Positions 20,835-28,945 of a stretch of 64,000 bases of DNA are shown here, one piece after another; positions within the stretch are counted from its first letter, which is position 1, and each line of letters opens with the position of its first letter. The notes beneath the pieces are model-generated. The model was given only the letters and a program-made list of their open reading frames with translations, was not told the DNA's origin and made no database searches. The stretch comes from Halobacillus halophilus DSM 2266. Its GTDB lineage: Bacteria; Bacillota; Bacilli; Bacillales; Halobacillaceae. The translations under genes were made by a program, and so were the position numbers. The DNA is taken from assembly GCF_000284515.1 (NCBI RefSeq), contig NC_017668.1:1798001-1862000 (forward strand), given 5' to 3'.

Positions 20835-21902
20835 TTATTGTCCATAGCAGTCATGGACTAACTTTTGCTGCTTATGAGACATGTTTTGCAGTTCTTCCAG
20901 TACATCATGAAAACATAAAAGTTCATAAATGAGAATCGTTTGCTGCGGCAGATGATGCCTGTACTTAGAGTCCCTTTGCACATGCTCTTCTTTCCATTTC
21001 CAAAAGACCTTGTCCAGCCTTTCGACCCTTGTAAACTGATCTTCACTAATCGTATGAGTGGGGTCTTGCAGTACTTTAACATAATCCTCAGTCAGACTCT
21101 CGAGCAAATCGATTTCATCGTCAGTAAAATCAGCAGCCTTCGTATTTACATACTGAAGGTTCCCCAGATGATAAGCGATTTGCTGAAAAGTTCTGAGCTT
21201 CTTCTGAGAAAATTGAAATGCTAACATTTCTTCTTTCGTATGTCTGTGATATTTCCACTCTTCTCTTTGAAATTGAGACAGCTGATATGTTCTTTCCAAA
21301 TGGGCAGTTAACTGACGATAGGATTTTTGAATCCCACGATTTTTCTCTTTAGAATCTGCAGTAATGCTTGAGATTATACGCTGGAGCAGGACACCAGCCT
21401 GATTATACAAATCATTAATATTTTTGTAAATCATGGGGGAATAGTTAGGTGGTAAAAGGAAAAAGTTTACAAGGGTCGAAAGAACGATGCCAATTGAAGT
21501 AGTACCCAATCTACTAAAAAACGAAACAATATGATGGTCTTGAAATTCTGGGATCATAGCCGTAGCTGTAATAGTGGCCACAATAATTCCGTCATCCAGT
21601 TTTAATTTATGGCATACCGCTATTGTCAGCATGGCTACGAGAGCAAAGGTTAAAGCTCCTTTACCAAGAAAACTGTAAAAGACGGTCGCTAACAAAGCCC
21701 CGATAGCAGAGGCTGGAAAGCGTACCAACGCTTTTTTAATCGAATCAGCTGCCGTATGCTCCACTGTAACAATGGCTGTTATAACGGCAAAAACAATAGG
21801 CAAATTAAAAAAACCACAAATTAGTGCGGTTAAAAATACAGAAATCCCCGTTTTTAAAGTACGTCCTCCTAGAATCTTAAAACGCTTCAATTTTTGAAAC
21901 AT
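20835..21902 (-). CDS. FUSC/aromatic acid exporter family membrane protein
   Basis: The 355-residue protein has an N-terminal block of about five membrane helices (residues 15-165) typical of the ArAE_1/FUSC-like family, followed by a charged, helical cytoplasmic half. The ATG at 21902 is preceded by AGGTGG. Its substrate is unknown; the aromatic-acid label comes from distant relatives. It precedes opuD on the same strand with no terminator between, so the two are likely one operon. It is divergent from the deacetylase gene. Confidence 0.72.
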   Translation of the reverse strand: MFQKLKRFKILGGRTLKTGISVFLTALICGFFNLPIVFAVITAIVTVEHTAADSIKKALVRFPASAIGALLATVFYSFLGKGALTFALVAMLTIAVCHKLKLDDGIIVATITATAMIPEFQDHHIVSFFSRLGTTSIGIVLSTLVNFFLLPPNYSPMIYKNINDLYNQAGVLLQRIISSITADSKEKNRGIQKSYRQLTAHLERTYQLSQFQREEWKYHRHTKEEMLAFQFSQKKLRTFQQIAYHLGNLQYVNTKAADFTDDEIDLLESLTEDYVKVLQDPTHTISEDQFTRVERLDKVFWKWKEEHVQRDSKYRHHLPQQTILIYELLCFHDVLEELQNMSHKQQKLVHDCYGQ

Positions 21903-22044
21903 ACATACCACCTAAATTTTTAATAACTGCCCAAAGGTTAACGATTAAATATTATAACCTAAATTTCTATATAACGATAGCCGAAATCCACATTCTTCTT
22001 ATATAATAGTGTAGTTGGAAATACATAACAGTGGAGGGTATTCA

Positions 22045-22917
22045 ATGAAAAGGTTAGGCATATTTTTGTTTTTAATAGTGGTATTAGCGGCTTGTGGCGG
22101 TGCAAATGGTCAAGATGGCGGGGAAGAAGATCAAGAGAAGAATAAAGAGCAGACAACGCAGGAGGCAGATGAGAAAAAAGATTCAGCTAAAGAAGAAAAG
22201 GATGAAAATAATAAAGTCGAGAAGGAAGAGAAGAGCGAGAAATCAGAAGAAGCTGCTGCCGAAGCGTCAGCAGATGAGCCAAAAGAAGCTCAGTATCAGA
22301 TTACGGGTAATTGGTCATTTGAACCGATAAATGATGCCGAGCCCAAGGTAGCTCTTTTAACGATTGATGATGCTCCAGATAAACATGGACTGGAAATGGC
22401 GAAAACGTTAAAAGCAGCGGATGCTCCAGCTATATTCTTTGTAAACGGCCACTTTATTGATTCAGAAGAAGGGAAAGAAGAACTTAGAAAGATTCACGAA
22501 CTAGGATTCCCGATCGGGAACCATACGATGACTCATGCTTCTTTACCTGACTTATCTCAAGAAGAACAAAAAGAAGAGATTGTGGGATTGAATGATAAAA
22601 TTGAAGAAATTACTGGCGAACGGCCTAAATTTTTTCGTGCGCCTTTTGGTCAAAACACGGATTACTCCCAACAGTTAGCAGCTGAAGAGAAGATGCTGCT
22701 TATGAATTGGACCTATGGGTACGATTGGAATGAAGAATACATGGATGCCGATAACCTGGCCGATATTATGGTAAATACAGAATTGCTGGGTAATGGTGCC
22801 AACCTTCTTATGCATGATCGTGAATGGACTAAAGAGGCCCTTGATGACATTGTGACGGGACTCCGCAGTAAAGGTTATGACCTGCTTGATCCAGCTCTCA
22901 TTAAGACGCCAAAATAA
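22045..22917 (+). CDS. Polysaccharide deacetylase (NodB domain) lipoprotein
   Basis: This secreted, membrane-anchored carbohydrate esterase 4 protein probably acts on peptidoglycan or wall polysaccharide. The 290 residues comprise a signal with lipobox VLAAC (Cys 17), a long Glu/Lys-rich spacer (about 20-95) and a NodB domain. Motif 1 is TIDDAPD (both Asp kept, but not the usual TFDDG), motif 2 NHTMTH carries the metal-ligand His pair, motif 3 RAPFG, and motif 5 LLMHD. The ATG at 22045 has GGAGGG 7 nt upstream, and a TATAAT box lies at 22002-22007. Confidence 0.85.
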   Translation: MKRLGIFLFLIVVLAACGGANGQDGGEEDQEKNKEQTTQEADEKKDSAKEEKDENNKVEKEEKSEKSEEAAAEASADEPKEAQYQITGNWSFEPINDAEPKVALLTIDDAPDKHGLEMAKTLKAADAPAIFFVNGHFIDSEEGKEELRKIHELGFPIGNHTMTHASLPDLSQEEQKEEIVGLNDKIEEITGERPKFFRAPFGQNTDYSQQLAAEEKMLLMNWTYGYDWNEEYMDADNLADIMVNTELLGNGANLLMHDREWTKEALDDIVTGLRSKGYDLLDPALIKTPK

Positions 22918-22920
22918 TAA

Positions 22921-22957
22921 AAAAAAAGGGTGATCGACTCGATCATCCTTTTTTTAA
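22921..22957 (+). terminator. Terminator of the deacetylase gene
   Basis: Stem AAAGGGTGATCGA/TCGATCATCCTTT with a T-run. Confidence 0.85.
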
Positions 22958-23026
22958 TGGACTATTATGCAAGTCGAAAACATAATATGAAATGAGTGTA
23001 ACTCATTAGTGTGGCACATTTCAAAA

Positions 23027-23037
23027 AATGTTATACT
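23027..23037 (+). promoter_or_regulatory. Candidate CcpN box I upstream of SR1
   Basis: AATGTTATACT matches the B. subtilis CcpN consensus TRTGHYATAYW at 10 of 11 positions and lies just upstream of the -35 element. Confidence 0.5.
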
Positions 23038-23044
23038 TTTGGGC

Positions 23045-23073
23045 TTGATTTTTCGATTGTGCCATATTAAAAT
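23045..23073 (+). promoter_or_regulatory. Sigma-A promoter of the SR1 small RNA
   Basis: TTGATT at 23045-23050, a 17-nt spacer, and TAAAAT at 23068-23073; transcription should start near 23080. An inverted repeat ATGAGT-GTA-ACTCAT lies further upstream at 22992-23006. Confidence 0.75.
23058..23068 (+). promoter_or_regulatory. Candidate CcpN box II overlapping the SR1 -10 element
   Basis: TGTGCCATATT matches TRTGHYATAYW at all 11 positions. Two CcpN boxes around the core promoter are what is known for sr1, gapB and pckA in B. subtilis. Confidence 0.65.
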
Positions 23074-23083
23074 GAATGTACAT

Positions 23084-23097
23084 TGAAAGCGATTACA
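23084..23097 (+). promoter_or_regulatory. cre box (CcpA operator) at the SR1 start
   Basis: TGAAAGCGATTACA fits the cre consensus TGWAANCGNTNWCA at every position. It lies at about +5 to +18 of the predicted transcript, a place suited to repression. Confidence 0.7.
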
Positions 23098-23118
23098 AAT
23101 TATGAGGAGTGGATGTTA

Positions 23119-23229
23119 ATGGGTACAATCGTTTGTCAGGACTGTCAAAAAGTGATTGAACACTACGAAAATGAAAAGGTATCTACCCTTTACAGCACAT
23201 GCCCTACGTGCCATACAACGGAAAAATAA
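23119..23229 (+). CDS. sr1P: SR1P, GapA-binding small peptide
   Basis: This 36-residue peptide begins MGTIVCQDCQ, nearly identical to the start of B. subtilis SR1P, and has two CXXC pairs (Cys 6/9 and 28/31), suggesting metal binding. In B. subtilis, SR1P binds glyceraldehyde-3-phosphate dehydrogenase GapA, stabilises gapA mRNA and promotes GapA interaction with RNase J1, whose gene lies 14 kb upstream here. GAGGAG precedes the ATG by 9 nt. It is too short for usual gene finders. Confidence 0.88.
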   Translation: MGTIVCQDCQKVIEHYENEKVSTLYSTCPTCHTTEK

Positions 23230-23236
23230 AAGACGC

Positions 23237-23275
23237 AAAAAGCCCGCTGCTGTTTAAAGCAGCGGGCTTTTTTAT
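23237..23275. terminator. Bidirectional terminator shared by SR1 and speA
   Basis: Stem AAAAAGCCCGCTGCT/AGCAGCGGGCTTTTT; the speA stop lies just inside its right edge. Confidence 0.9.
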
Positions 23276-24741
23276 TTGAAGGCTTTCTGTTCGGTAATGA
23301 CGTGAATCGTTTCAAGTGTTGAGTCCTCGGGACCCTGCACAGGCAGGCCTGCTTGAATATTTTCATGTATATAAGCAATATTATCAGAGGTTATGATTTC
23401 CCCGGGTATAAAAATGGGAATACCGGGTGGATAAACCATTACAAATTCCGCACTGATCCGACCAACAGCATCGCGCAGCGGCAATACTTCTGTCGACGCA
23501 TAAAACGCCTCACGGGGAGAGAGTGAAAGTACAGGAATGTCAGGCACCTTGACCACTATTTCCTTTGTTTCGACTGTCCCTGAGGATTGCTCGGAAAGAT
23601 CTGTTAAAGCTTCAATTAGCCGTTCAACATTCTCTTCTCTGTCCCCAGGAGTGATAATACATAAGATATTGTATAAATCTGAAAGCTCGACTTCAATGGA
23701 GTAGTTTTCTCTTAACCATACTTCCACATCATACCCGGAGATGCCTAAATTTTTGACAGAGATGATCAGCTTTGTGGGATCATAGTCATGTGTTGCATCA
23801 CTCGCTAAAATTTCGTCTCCTGGACAATAGATAGATGGAATTTGATTAAGGCTTTTTCGCGCACTATCCGCAAGCCTGATACAGCTCTCCATAAGTTCAT
23901 GACCATTCATGGCCAGGTGGCGCCTTGCTGTGTCAAGTGAAGCTAACAGAATATAAGATGTAGATGTTGTCGTGAGCATCGACATGATCGTTTGCACTCG
24001 TTCATGAGATACGAGACCTTCTCTTAAATTCAGCACCGAACTTTGAGTAAGGGACCCGCCGAGTTTGTGGACACTTGTAGCGGCAAGATCTGCACCTGCC
24101 TGCATAGCAGAAAGCGGAAGCCGCTCGTGAAAATGGATGTGTACACCGTGAGCTTCATCTACGAGTACAGGAATATCAAAGGAATGAGCAATATCTACAA
24201 TATGACTGAGGTCAGCCGTGATTCCAAAATAAGTCGGATTAATGACAAGCACACCTTTAGCATCGGGATGTGCCATACAGGCTCTTTCAACAGCTTCCGG
24301 TGTAATTCCGTGAGAAATACCGAGTCTATTATCAAGTTCTGGGTGAATAAATACAGGTTTAGCACCTGAAAAAATGATGGCTGTGGTGATCGATTTGTGC
24401 ACATTTCGGGGGACAATGATTTTATCTCCTGGTTGACAAACGCTCATAATCATCGTCATGATAGCTCCGGAAGTTCCCTGGACGGAGAAAAATGTATAAT
24501 CGGCACCAAAAGCTTCAGCTGCAAGACTTTGAGCATCTTTAATCATTCCCTGAGGATGATGAAGGTCATCCAAAGGTTCAATGTTAATCAAATCAATGGA
24601 TAGGGCATTATCGCCTAAAAACTGCTGAAATTCTTTATCCATCCCTTTGCCGCCTTTATGGCCGGGTATATGAAATTGAGTTGGTTTTTTATCTGCATGG
24701 TTTTTAACCCCTGTAAATAAAGGAGTTTGGTTTTGGTTCAT
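23272..24741 (-). CDS. speA: Arginine decarboxylase (PLP, Orn/Lys/Arg decarboxylase class I)
   Basis: This enzyme converts arginine to agmatine, the first step of Bacillus polyamine synthesis. It has 489 residues. The large PLP domain has HIPGHKGG near residue 25, DEAHG at 195-199 and the Schiff-base lysine K226 in SVHKLGGS; a C-terminal Orn/Lys/Arg decarboxylase domain ends with the conserved VYPPGIPIFIPGE segment. The adjacency to sr1 and yktA matches B. subtilis. A specificity for lysine or ornithine cannot be excluded from sequence alone. Confidence 0.88.
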   Translation of the reverse strand: MNQNQTPLFTGVKNHADKKPTQFHIPGHKGGKGMDKEFQQFLGDNALSIDLINIEPLDDLHHPQGMIKDAQSLAAEAFGADYTFFSVQGTSGAIMTMIMSVCQPGDKIIVPRNVHKSITTAIIFSGAKPVFIHPELDNRLGISHGITPEAVERACMAHPDAKGVLVINPTYFGITADLSHIVDIAHSFDIPVLVDEAHGVHIHFHERLPLSAMQAGADLAATSVHKLGGSLTQSSVLNLREGLVSHERVQTIMSMLTTTSTSYILLASLDTARRHLAMNGHELMESCIRLADSARKSLNQIPSIYCPGDEILASDATHDYDPTKLIISVKNLGISGYDVEVWLRENYSIEVELSDLYNILCIITPGDREENVERLIEALTDLSEQSSGTVETKEIVVKVPDIPVLSLSPREAFYASTEVLPLRDAVGRISAEFVMVYPPGIPIFIPGEIITSDNIAYIHENIQAGLPVQGPEDSTLETIHVITEQKAFK

Positions 24742-24876
24742 AACGTATAAGCACCTCTTTATAAATAGAAAGCATGTGAATTATAGCAAAGTACCCTTAT
24801 ATTTGCTAGTAAAAAAACCGGGCTTGTGCTTCATATTAGACCTCATGGTAAACTGTTCTTAAAAGGAGGAGAAGCC

Positions 24877-25833
24877 ATGAACTGGAAAACCCAAGTAACA
24901 GAGAAATTAGGGATTACATACCCTGTTATCCAGGGGGGACTGGCCTATCTAGCATACGCGGAGCTGGCCGCTGCCGTTTCCAACGCAGGTGGTCTTGGTC
25001 AGATAACAGCGATGAGCATGAATAGTCCGGATGAACTCCGTGCGGAGATTAAGCGATTACGTACTTTAACTCGGAATCCATTCGGTGTGAATTTTGCCAT
25101 TGGTCAACAACGTAGGCCATTTGAAGATATGGTTGCTGTGGCTGTAGAGGAAAAGGTCCCGGCTATTTCGGTTACAGGAGGCAATCCTAAGCCTGTACTG
25201 GATTTGGTAAAGGGAAAAGGCATTAGGACCCTTGTACTGGTTGCTGCCAGACGACAGGCAGAGAAAGCTGAAGAACTAGGTGCAGACGCAGTTATGGTTG
25301 TTGGTCAGGAAGGAGGCGGCCACATAGGAAGAGATGACGTCGGTACTTTTGTTTTGACGCCGCGTGTAGTAGATGCGGTATCCATTCCTGTGATTGCTTC
25401 CGGCGGGATTGGGGACGGCCGGGGACTTATGGCTGCGCTGGCACTGGGGGCCGAAGGTATCGAAATGGGGACCAGGTTTATAGCCACAAAAGAATGCCAC
25501 CACGCCCATGCCGCATACAAACAAGCATTGATTGAGGCAACGGAGACATCCACTACCGTTATAAAAAGAAGCTTAAAGGCCCCTGCAAGAGCCTTGAAAA
25601 ATCCATGGACGGAGGAAATATTGAAGCTTGAATCCGAGGATCGGGGTTATGAAGGTTTAAAAGATTACATTGGCGGCGAAGCGAATAAGAGATACATTTA
25701 TGAAGGGGAAGTAGAAGAGGGATTTGCATGGGCAGGGCAAGTTGCTTCCAGTATCACAGATGTACCCTCAGTCGCTGAACTGTTCCGGCGAATCATTCAA
25801 GAGGCCGAAGGTATACGCAGTAAATGGAATTAG
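24877..25833 (+). CDS. Nitronate monooxygenase / FMN-dependent enzyme of the NMO-FabK family
   Basis: The 318-residue TIM barrel has an N-terminal PVIQGGLAYLAYAELAAAVS segment, GQEGGGHIG carrying the likely catalytic His, and FMN-phosphate motifs ASGGIGDG and GAEGIEMGTRF. The family includes nitronate monooxygenases, which oxidise propionate-3-nitronate or nitroalkanes, and the enoyl-ACP reductase FabK. The sequence looks closer to nitronate monooxygenases. The ATG at 24877 has AAAAGGAGGAG upstream; the longer frame does not. This gene is an addition between speA and yktA relative to B. subtilis. Confidence 0.78.
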   Translation: MNWKTQVTEKLGITYPVIQGGLAYLAYAELAAAVSNAGGLGQITAMSMNSPDELRAEIKRLRTLTRNPFGVNFAIGQQRRPFEDMVAVAVEEKVPAISVTGGNPKPVLDLVKGKGIRTLVLVAARRQAEKAEELGADAVMVVGQEGGGHIGRDDVGTFVLTPRVVDAVSIPVIASGGIGDGRGLMAALALGAEGIEMGTRFIATKECHHAHAAYKQALIEATETSTTVIKRSLKAPARALKNPWTEEILKLESEDRGYEGLKDYIGGEANKRYIYEGEVEEGFAWAGQVASSITDVPSVAELFRRIIQEAEGIRSKWN

Positions 25834-25852
25834 GTACATAAGGAGGGATAGA

Positions 25853-26131
25853 ATGAGTTATCATTATCCAATTGATGAAATATACTGGACGAAAGAGGAA
25901 ATTATCGATGTTGTAAACTTTTATTCGATGGTCGAGCAAGCGTACGAGAAGCAAGTGAACCGTGACGACCTTCTACTGTCTTACACACGTTTTAAACAAA
26001 TTGTGCCATCTAAGAGTGAAGAAAAGAAGCTTTGCGGCCAGTTTGAGAAAGAATCAGGATATTCCTGCTATCGCACAGTTAAAAAAGCAAAGGAATCAGC
26101 AGCAGGAGACAAAATAAAAATGGAACAATAA
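25853..26131 (+). CDS. yktA: YktA, UPF0223 family protein
   Basis: The protein has 92 residues from the ATG at 25853, with AAGGAGGGA 5 nt upstream. It begins MSYHYPIDEIYWTKEEII, the typical UPF0223 start, and is a small helical cytoplasmic protein of unknown role. It follows the monooxygenase gene by 19 nt, so the two may be co-transcribed. B. subtilis has yktA in the same position before convergent yktB. Confidence 0.85.
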   Translation: MSYHYPIDEIYWTKEEIIDVVNFYSMVEQAYEKQVNRDDLLLSYTRFKQIVPSKSEEKKLCGQFEKESGYSCYRTVKKAKESAAGDKIKMEQ

Positions 26132-26134
26132 TTT

Positions 26135-26168
26135 AAAAGCAGCCGCAATGTAAAGCGGCTGCTTTTTT
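26135..26168. terminator. Bidirectional terminator between yktA and yktB
   Basis: Stem AAAAGCAGCCGC/GCGGCTGCTTTT with T-runs on both strands. Confidence 0.88.
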
Positions 26169-26802
26169 AATCAAGTTTTTTTGTATAGCGGTACAATGGT
26201 TCGAGAGTTTGGAACGTATCTCTACAAAGATTTATGAAACCCTCAGGATCCTTAAGTCTGGAATCATTCCGCTCGATTTGCTGGCCACACAGGATCTCTG
26301 CTTTCTTAACATTCTTGAGTCTGTCGGTCATGGCATCAAATTTATCAGAATCCACTTCACCGTGAGAGATGGCCTCAGGCTTGGTGTGATCCCCAGACCA
26401 GACAAAGTGATCAGGAATATGGTTCATAATTTCTTTCTTATGAGATTGTAGCGTATCCGCATAATTTTCTTTAATAGGACTTTCATATATCACTGCAAAC
26501 CAGATAAATACGTGCGTTTCCCACAAGCCTATTTGGAAGTGGGGAAGTTTTTTATAGCCTCGCTTGTTCGAAGCTAATGCCGCCCATGTATCATTTGGAG
26601 GATTCGTTTTACGCCTCGCGTGGCGTGCAACATGTACAAACATCTCATCCCCGGTCATCGCCGTTGCATCGGGAGCAAGCTCGGAGGCAATTGCTTCTAG
26701 CTTGGGAGAAATATGCTCCTTTAAAGCTTCCATGCGATTTTCAAGTCCCGGAATGGTGAAAACGTCGAAATCTCTTTGGGTAAACCCTTTAAAATTAGTC
26801 AT
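26167..26802 (-). CDS. yktB: YktB, UPF0637 (DUF1054) family protein
   Basis: A 211-residue soluble protein of the UPF0637 family beginning MTNFKGFTQRDFDVFTIPGL. It has a conserved charged HVARHARRKTNPPNDTW stretch and no membrane segments. AGGAG lies 8 nt before the ATG at 26802. The function is unknown. It is convergent with yktA as in B. subtilis. Confidence 0.85.
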   Translation of the reverse strand: MTNFKGFTQRDFDVFTIPGLENRMEALKEHISPKLEAIASELAPDATAMTGDEMFVHVARHARRKTNPPNDTWAALASNKRGYKKLPHFQIGLWETHVFIWFAVIYESPIKENYADTLQSHKKEIMNHIPDHFVWSGDHTKPEAISHGEVDSDKFDAMTDRLKNVKKAEILCGQQIERNDSRLKDPEGFINLCRDTFQTLEPLYRYTKKLD

Positions 26803-26878
26803 TCTATCAACTCCTAGGTAAACAATCGATCTTATTTTACCACACGTAAAAATCTTTACTAAGCAATCTGTTTCAAGG

Positions 26879-26903
26879 GTTTGAATTTTCTAAAAATGGG
26901 TTA
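26879..26903 (+). promoter_or_regulatory. Candidate sigma-B promoter of ykzI
   Basis: GTTTGA at 26879-26884, 13-nt spacer, GGGTTA at 26898-26903. That is one mismatch in each element against GTTTAA-N13-15-GGGWAW, 80 nt before the ykzI start. Confidence 0.45.
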
Positions 26904-26983
26904 CATATAAGTAATCTAATTGAAACTTCTCAAGCAATTGCCACATATATATATAGTAAGGATTTGAAAGGGAGGGATTGGCA

Positions 26984-27175
26984 ATGAAACATGTCATGGA
27001 AGCGCTGCGTAAAAGAGAAGCTGAAGAAAAGCTCCCGGTGATCCGTTTGGAGATTGATTACGAATTAGTTACATTGCATGATGCAATGCTAGCGGAGGAT
27101 GAAGCCCAGATAAAGAAAAGTAAAAACAGGCTCGCCGAACTTCGTAAACAGCTGATTGAATGGTCTATCAATTAA
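26984..27175 (+). CDS. ykzI: YkzI-like small protein
   Basis: The 63-residue charged helical protein beginning MKHVMEALRKREAEEK has no membrane segment or cysteine. The ATG at 26984 has GGGAGGG 7 nt upstream. The symbol rests on position after yktB and on size; the function is unknown. It is followed by a terminator and then composite repeat copy 5. Confidence 0.6.
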   Translation: MKHVMEALRKREAEEKLPVIRLEIDYELVTLHDAMLAEDEAQIKKSKNRLAELRKQLIEWSIN

Positions 27176-27176
27176 C

Positions 27177-27204
27177 GAGCAACATATAGTTGCTTGTTTT
27201 TTTT
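27177..27204 (+). terminator. Terminator of ykzI
   Basis: Stem GAGCAAC/GTTGCTT followed by a run of eight T. Confidence 0.8.
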
Positions 27205-27227
27205 GATTTGATTCTGTTAAACATGTT

Positions 27228-27720
27228 AATTTTTCATAAATGGTTGCTTATGCCACTAAAGGGTCCTATTTTGGAAGACTCGATTTCGAGATAAATCGGG
27301 GTCCGTTATAATATACGGAGGAGGCTAGTGGGGAAATAACTCGCTTTCCTATGGGGAACGGTAAGCTTCCTCGCTCGTTTCACTCCCTGTGGGATCTCAC
27401 CTAGTTCCTTCTCCCATGGGAGTCTCGTCATTTCCCCACTAGTCCAACTTTATTAGGACGAACGGGCGGACCCTTAGGAAAGAGAGTATCCAATCCCTTA
27501 CCCCGCCTGAAATGCTTATATAACAGGCTATCCAGCATAGTTCCAGCCTGAAAAAGTATATACCGATGTGATTATTTATTCTCACGCGGGTGAAGAATGA
27601 ACCCGTTTCGAGTTTCTCATTCGGCAAGGTCCCCGCAGGAGCTTCCGCTCAACAAATATCTCGAAGTCAGTCTTCAAGTAAAGGGAGCTTATCTGTGAAG
27701 ATCAACGTGGATATACTATA
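27228..27720 (-). repeat. Composite intergenic repeat, copy 5 (domain 2 truncated)
   Basis: Left arm is TTTTTCATAAATGGTTGCTT and onward. Cassette inverted repeats lie at 27274-27293 and 27657-27675, and the right arm contains AAGTAAAGGGAGCTTATCTG. Domain 1 (about 27300-27475) is intact with stem GTGGGGAAAT/ATTTCCCCAC, while domain 2 is cut down to about 40 bp around 27628. The GGGAGC arm is next to domain 2, as in copies 3, 4 and 6. No gene is visible between ykzI and suhB. Confidence 0.82.
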
Positions 27721-27799
27721 GCTTTAGAGGTAAATATGTGAAATAAACCATCGTGATTTGATATGATAGAAACCATCTGATGTAAAGGAGTATGAGAAA

Positions 27800-28624
27800 A
27801 TGGATATACAAAGAAAAGAAGAGCTTTTTGAACAAGCTAAGCAATGGATATTGGAAGCAGGCTCCCATATTCGAGACCATATCGATGCTCCAAGGTCGAT
27901 TGAGACGAAATCGAATCCTAATGACTTAGTAACGGAAATGGATCAGCAGACAGAACAGTTTTTCGCCGATAAAATAAGAGCCAACTATCCCGACCATTTG
28001 TTATTAGGAGAAGAAGGTTTTGGGGATTCTCTTGAAGATTTAAAAGGAACCATTTGGATTGTTGATCCAATAGACGGTACGATGAACTTTGTTCATCAAA
28101 AACGAAATTTTGCGATCTCGATTGGTATATATGAAGATGGGGTTGGAGAGATTGGGCTGATTTATAATGTTATGGAGGACGTGCTGTATTCAGTTAAAAG
28201 AGGACAAGGAGTCTTTAAAAACGAAAAACAGCTTCCTGAGCATAACGATTCGAGACCACTCAAGGAATCCATTCTTACATTAAATACCACGTGGTTGATT
28301 CCTGAAAATCCACATGTGGAGCATGATAGCATTCAGGAATTAGTTAAGACCATTCGGAGTACACGCTCTTATGGTTCAGCTGCTCTTGAATTAGCCTTTG
28401 TAGCCGAAGGCATTGTGGATGGGTATTTGACTATGACACTGATGCCGTGGGATTATGCGGCTGGTGCCATCATGGTACAGGAAGTAGGCGGAACCGTTAC
28501 ACGTGCGGACAAGGGTGAGCTTGATCTTTTAAATTCAACTACTGTTTTAGCATGCCGCTCCAATATATATGACGAAATTATCGATGACTATGTACAGCTC
28601 AAAACAAAAGAAAGCGACCGCTAA
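27800..28624 (+). CDS. suhB: Inositol monophosphatase family phosphatase
   Basis: This Mg2+-dependent phosphatase has 274 residues: metal-site Glu in LLGEEGF, the signature DPIDGTMNF, and the second site in MPWDYAAGAIMVQEVGG. The B. subtilis counterpart is YktC/SuhB, which accepts inositol phosphate and possibly other sugar phosphates or NADP. The ATG at 27800 follows AAAGGAG by 10 nt. It is monocistronic, and its terminator overlaps the stop. Confidence 0.88.
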   Translation: MDIQRKEELFEQAKQWILEAGSHIRDHIDAPRSIETKSNPNDLVTEMDQQTEQFFADKIRANYPDHLLLGEEGFGDSLEDLKGTIWIVDPIDGTMNFVHQKRNFAISIGIYEDGVGEIGLIYNVMEDVLYSVKRGQGVFKNEKQLPEHNDSRPLKESILTLNTTWLIPENPHVEHDSIQELVKTIRSTRSYGSAALELAFVAEGIVDGYLTMTLMPWDYAAGAIMVQEVGGTVTRADKGELDLLNSTTVLACRSNIYDEIIDDYVQLKTKESDR

Positions 28625-28641
28625 AAGGGGTCGCTTTTCTT
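28610..28641 (+). terminator. Terminator of suhB
   Basis: Stem AAAGCGACC/GGTCGCTTTT overlapping the suhB stop codon; the A-run lets it also serve the convergent ylaF. Confidence 0.8.
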
Positions 28642-28813
28642 ATGCATTCAGTTTTCTTTTTAATCGTAATCCAAAACTCATAATGATAAAACCGAGTAAA
28701 AAAAAGAAGCCGGCGAGCCAGAAATTTTCCTGGCCAATGGCAAAGCCTACAGAAATAAATGATAGTATGACGAAGAAGGCTAATACACCCATGTTCATTT
28801 GAAAGTTCTTCAA
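28640..28813 (-). CDS. ylaF: YlaF-like small membrane protein
   Basis: About 57 residues forming two hydrophobic helices (VLAFFVILSFISVGFAI and FWLAGFFFLLGFIIMSFGL), with a basic C-terminus. The start is uncertain: I prefer TTG at 28813, 8 nt after AGGGG; a GTG at 28822 overlaps that site. Size and place between suhB and ylaH match YlaF (DUF5325). The function is unknown. The typA (ylaG) gene that follows in B. subtilis is missing here. Confidence 0.65.
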   Translation of the reverse strand: MKNFQMNMGVLAFFVILSFISVGFAIGQENFWLAGFFFLLGFIIMSFGLRLKRKLNA

Positions 28814-28945
28814 CAAGTTCACCCCTATTCAAAAGTTATTATAAAGGATTTGTCCAAAAAATGAAAATTGTTGAATGGGTAGCTTCTTTAGATCGTATCT
28901 AGTATCATAAAACACAGAATAGAGGAGAATACGAGGAGGAACATC

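Larger units (their letters stand above)
23080..23272 (+). ncRNA. sr1: Dual-function small RNA SR1
   Basis: This roughly 190-nt transcript is bounded by a good sigma-A promoter (23045-23073) and a strong terminator (23237-23275), next to speA as in B. subtilis. It carries the SR1P open reading frame. In B. subtilis, SR1 base-pairs with ahrC mRNA and also encodes SR1P. CcpN boxes and a cre box are visible, so it should be repressed on glucose. The transcription ends are inferred. Confidence 0.78.
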
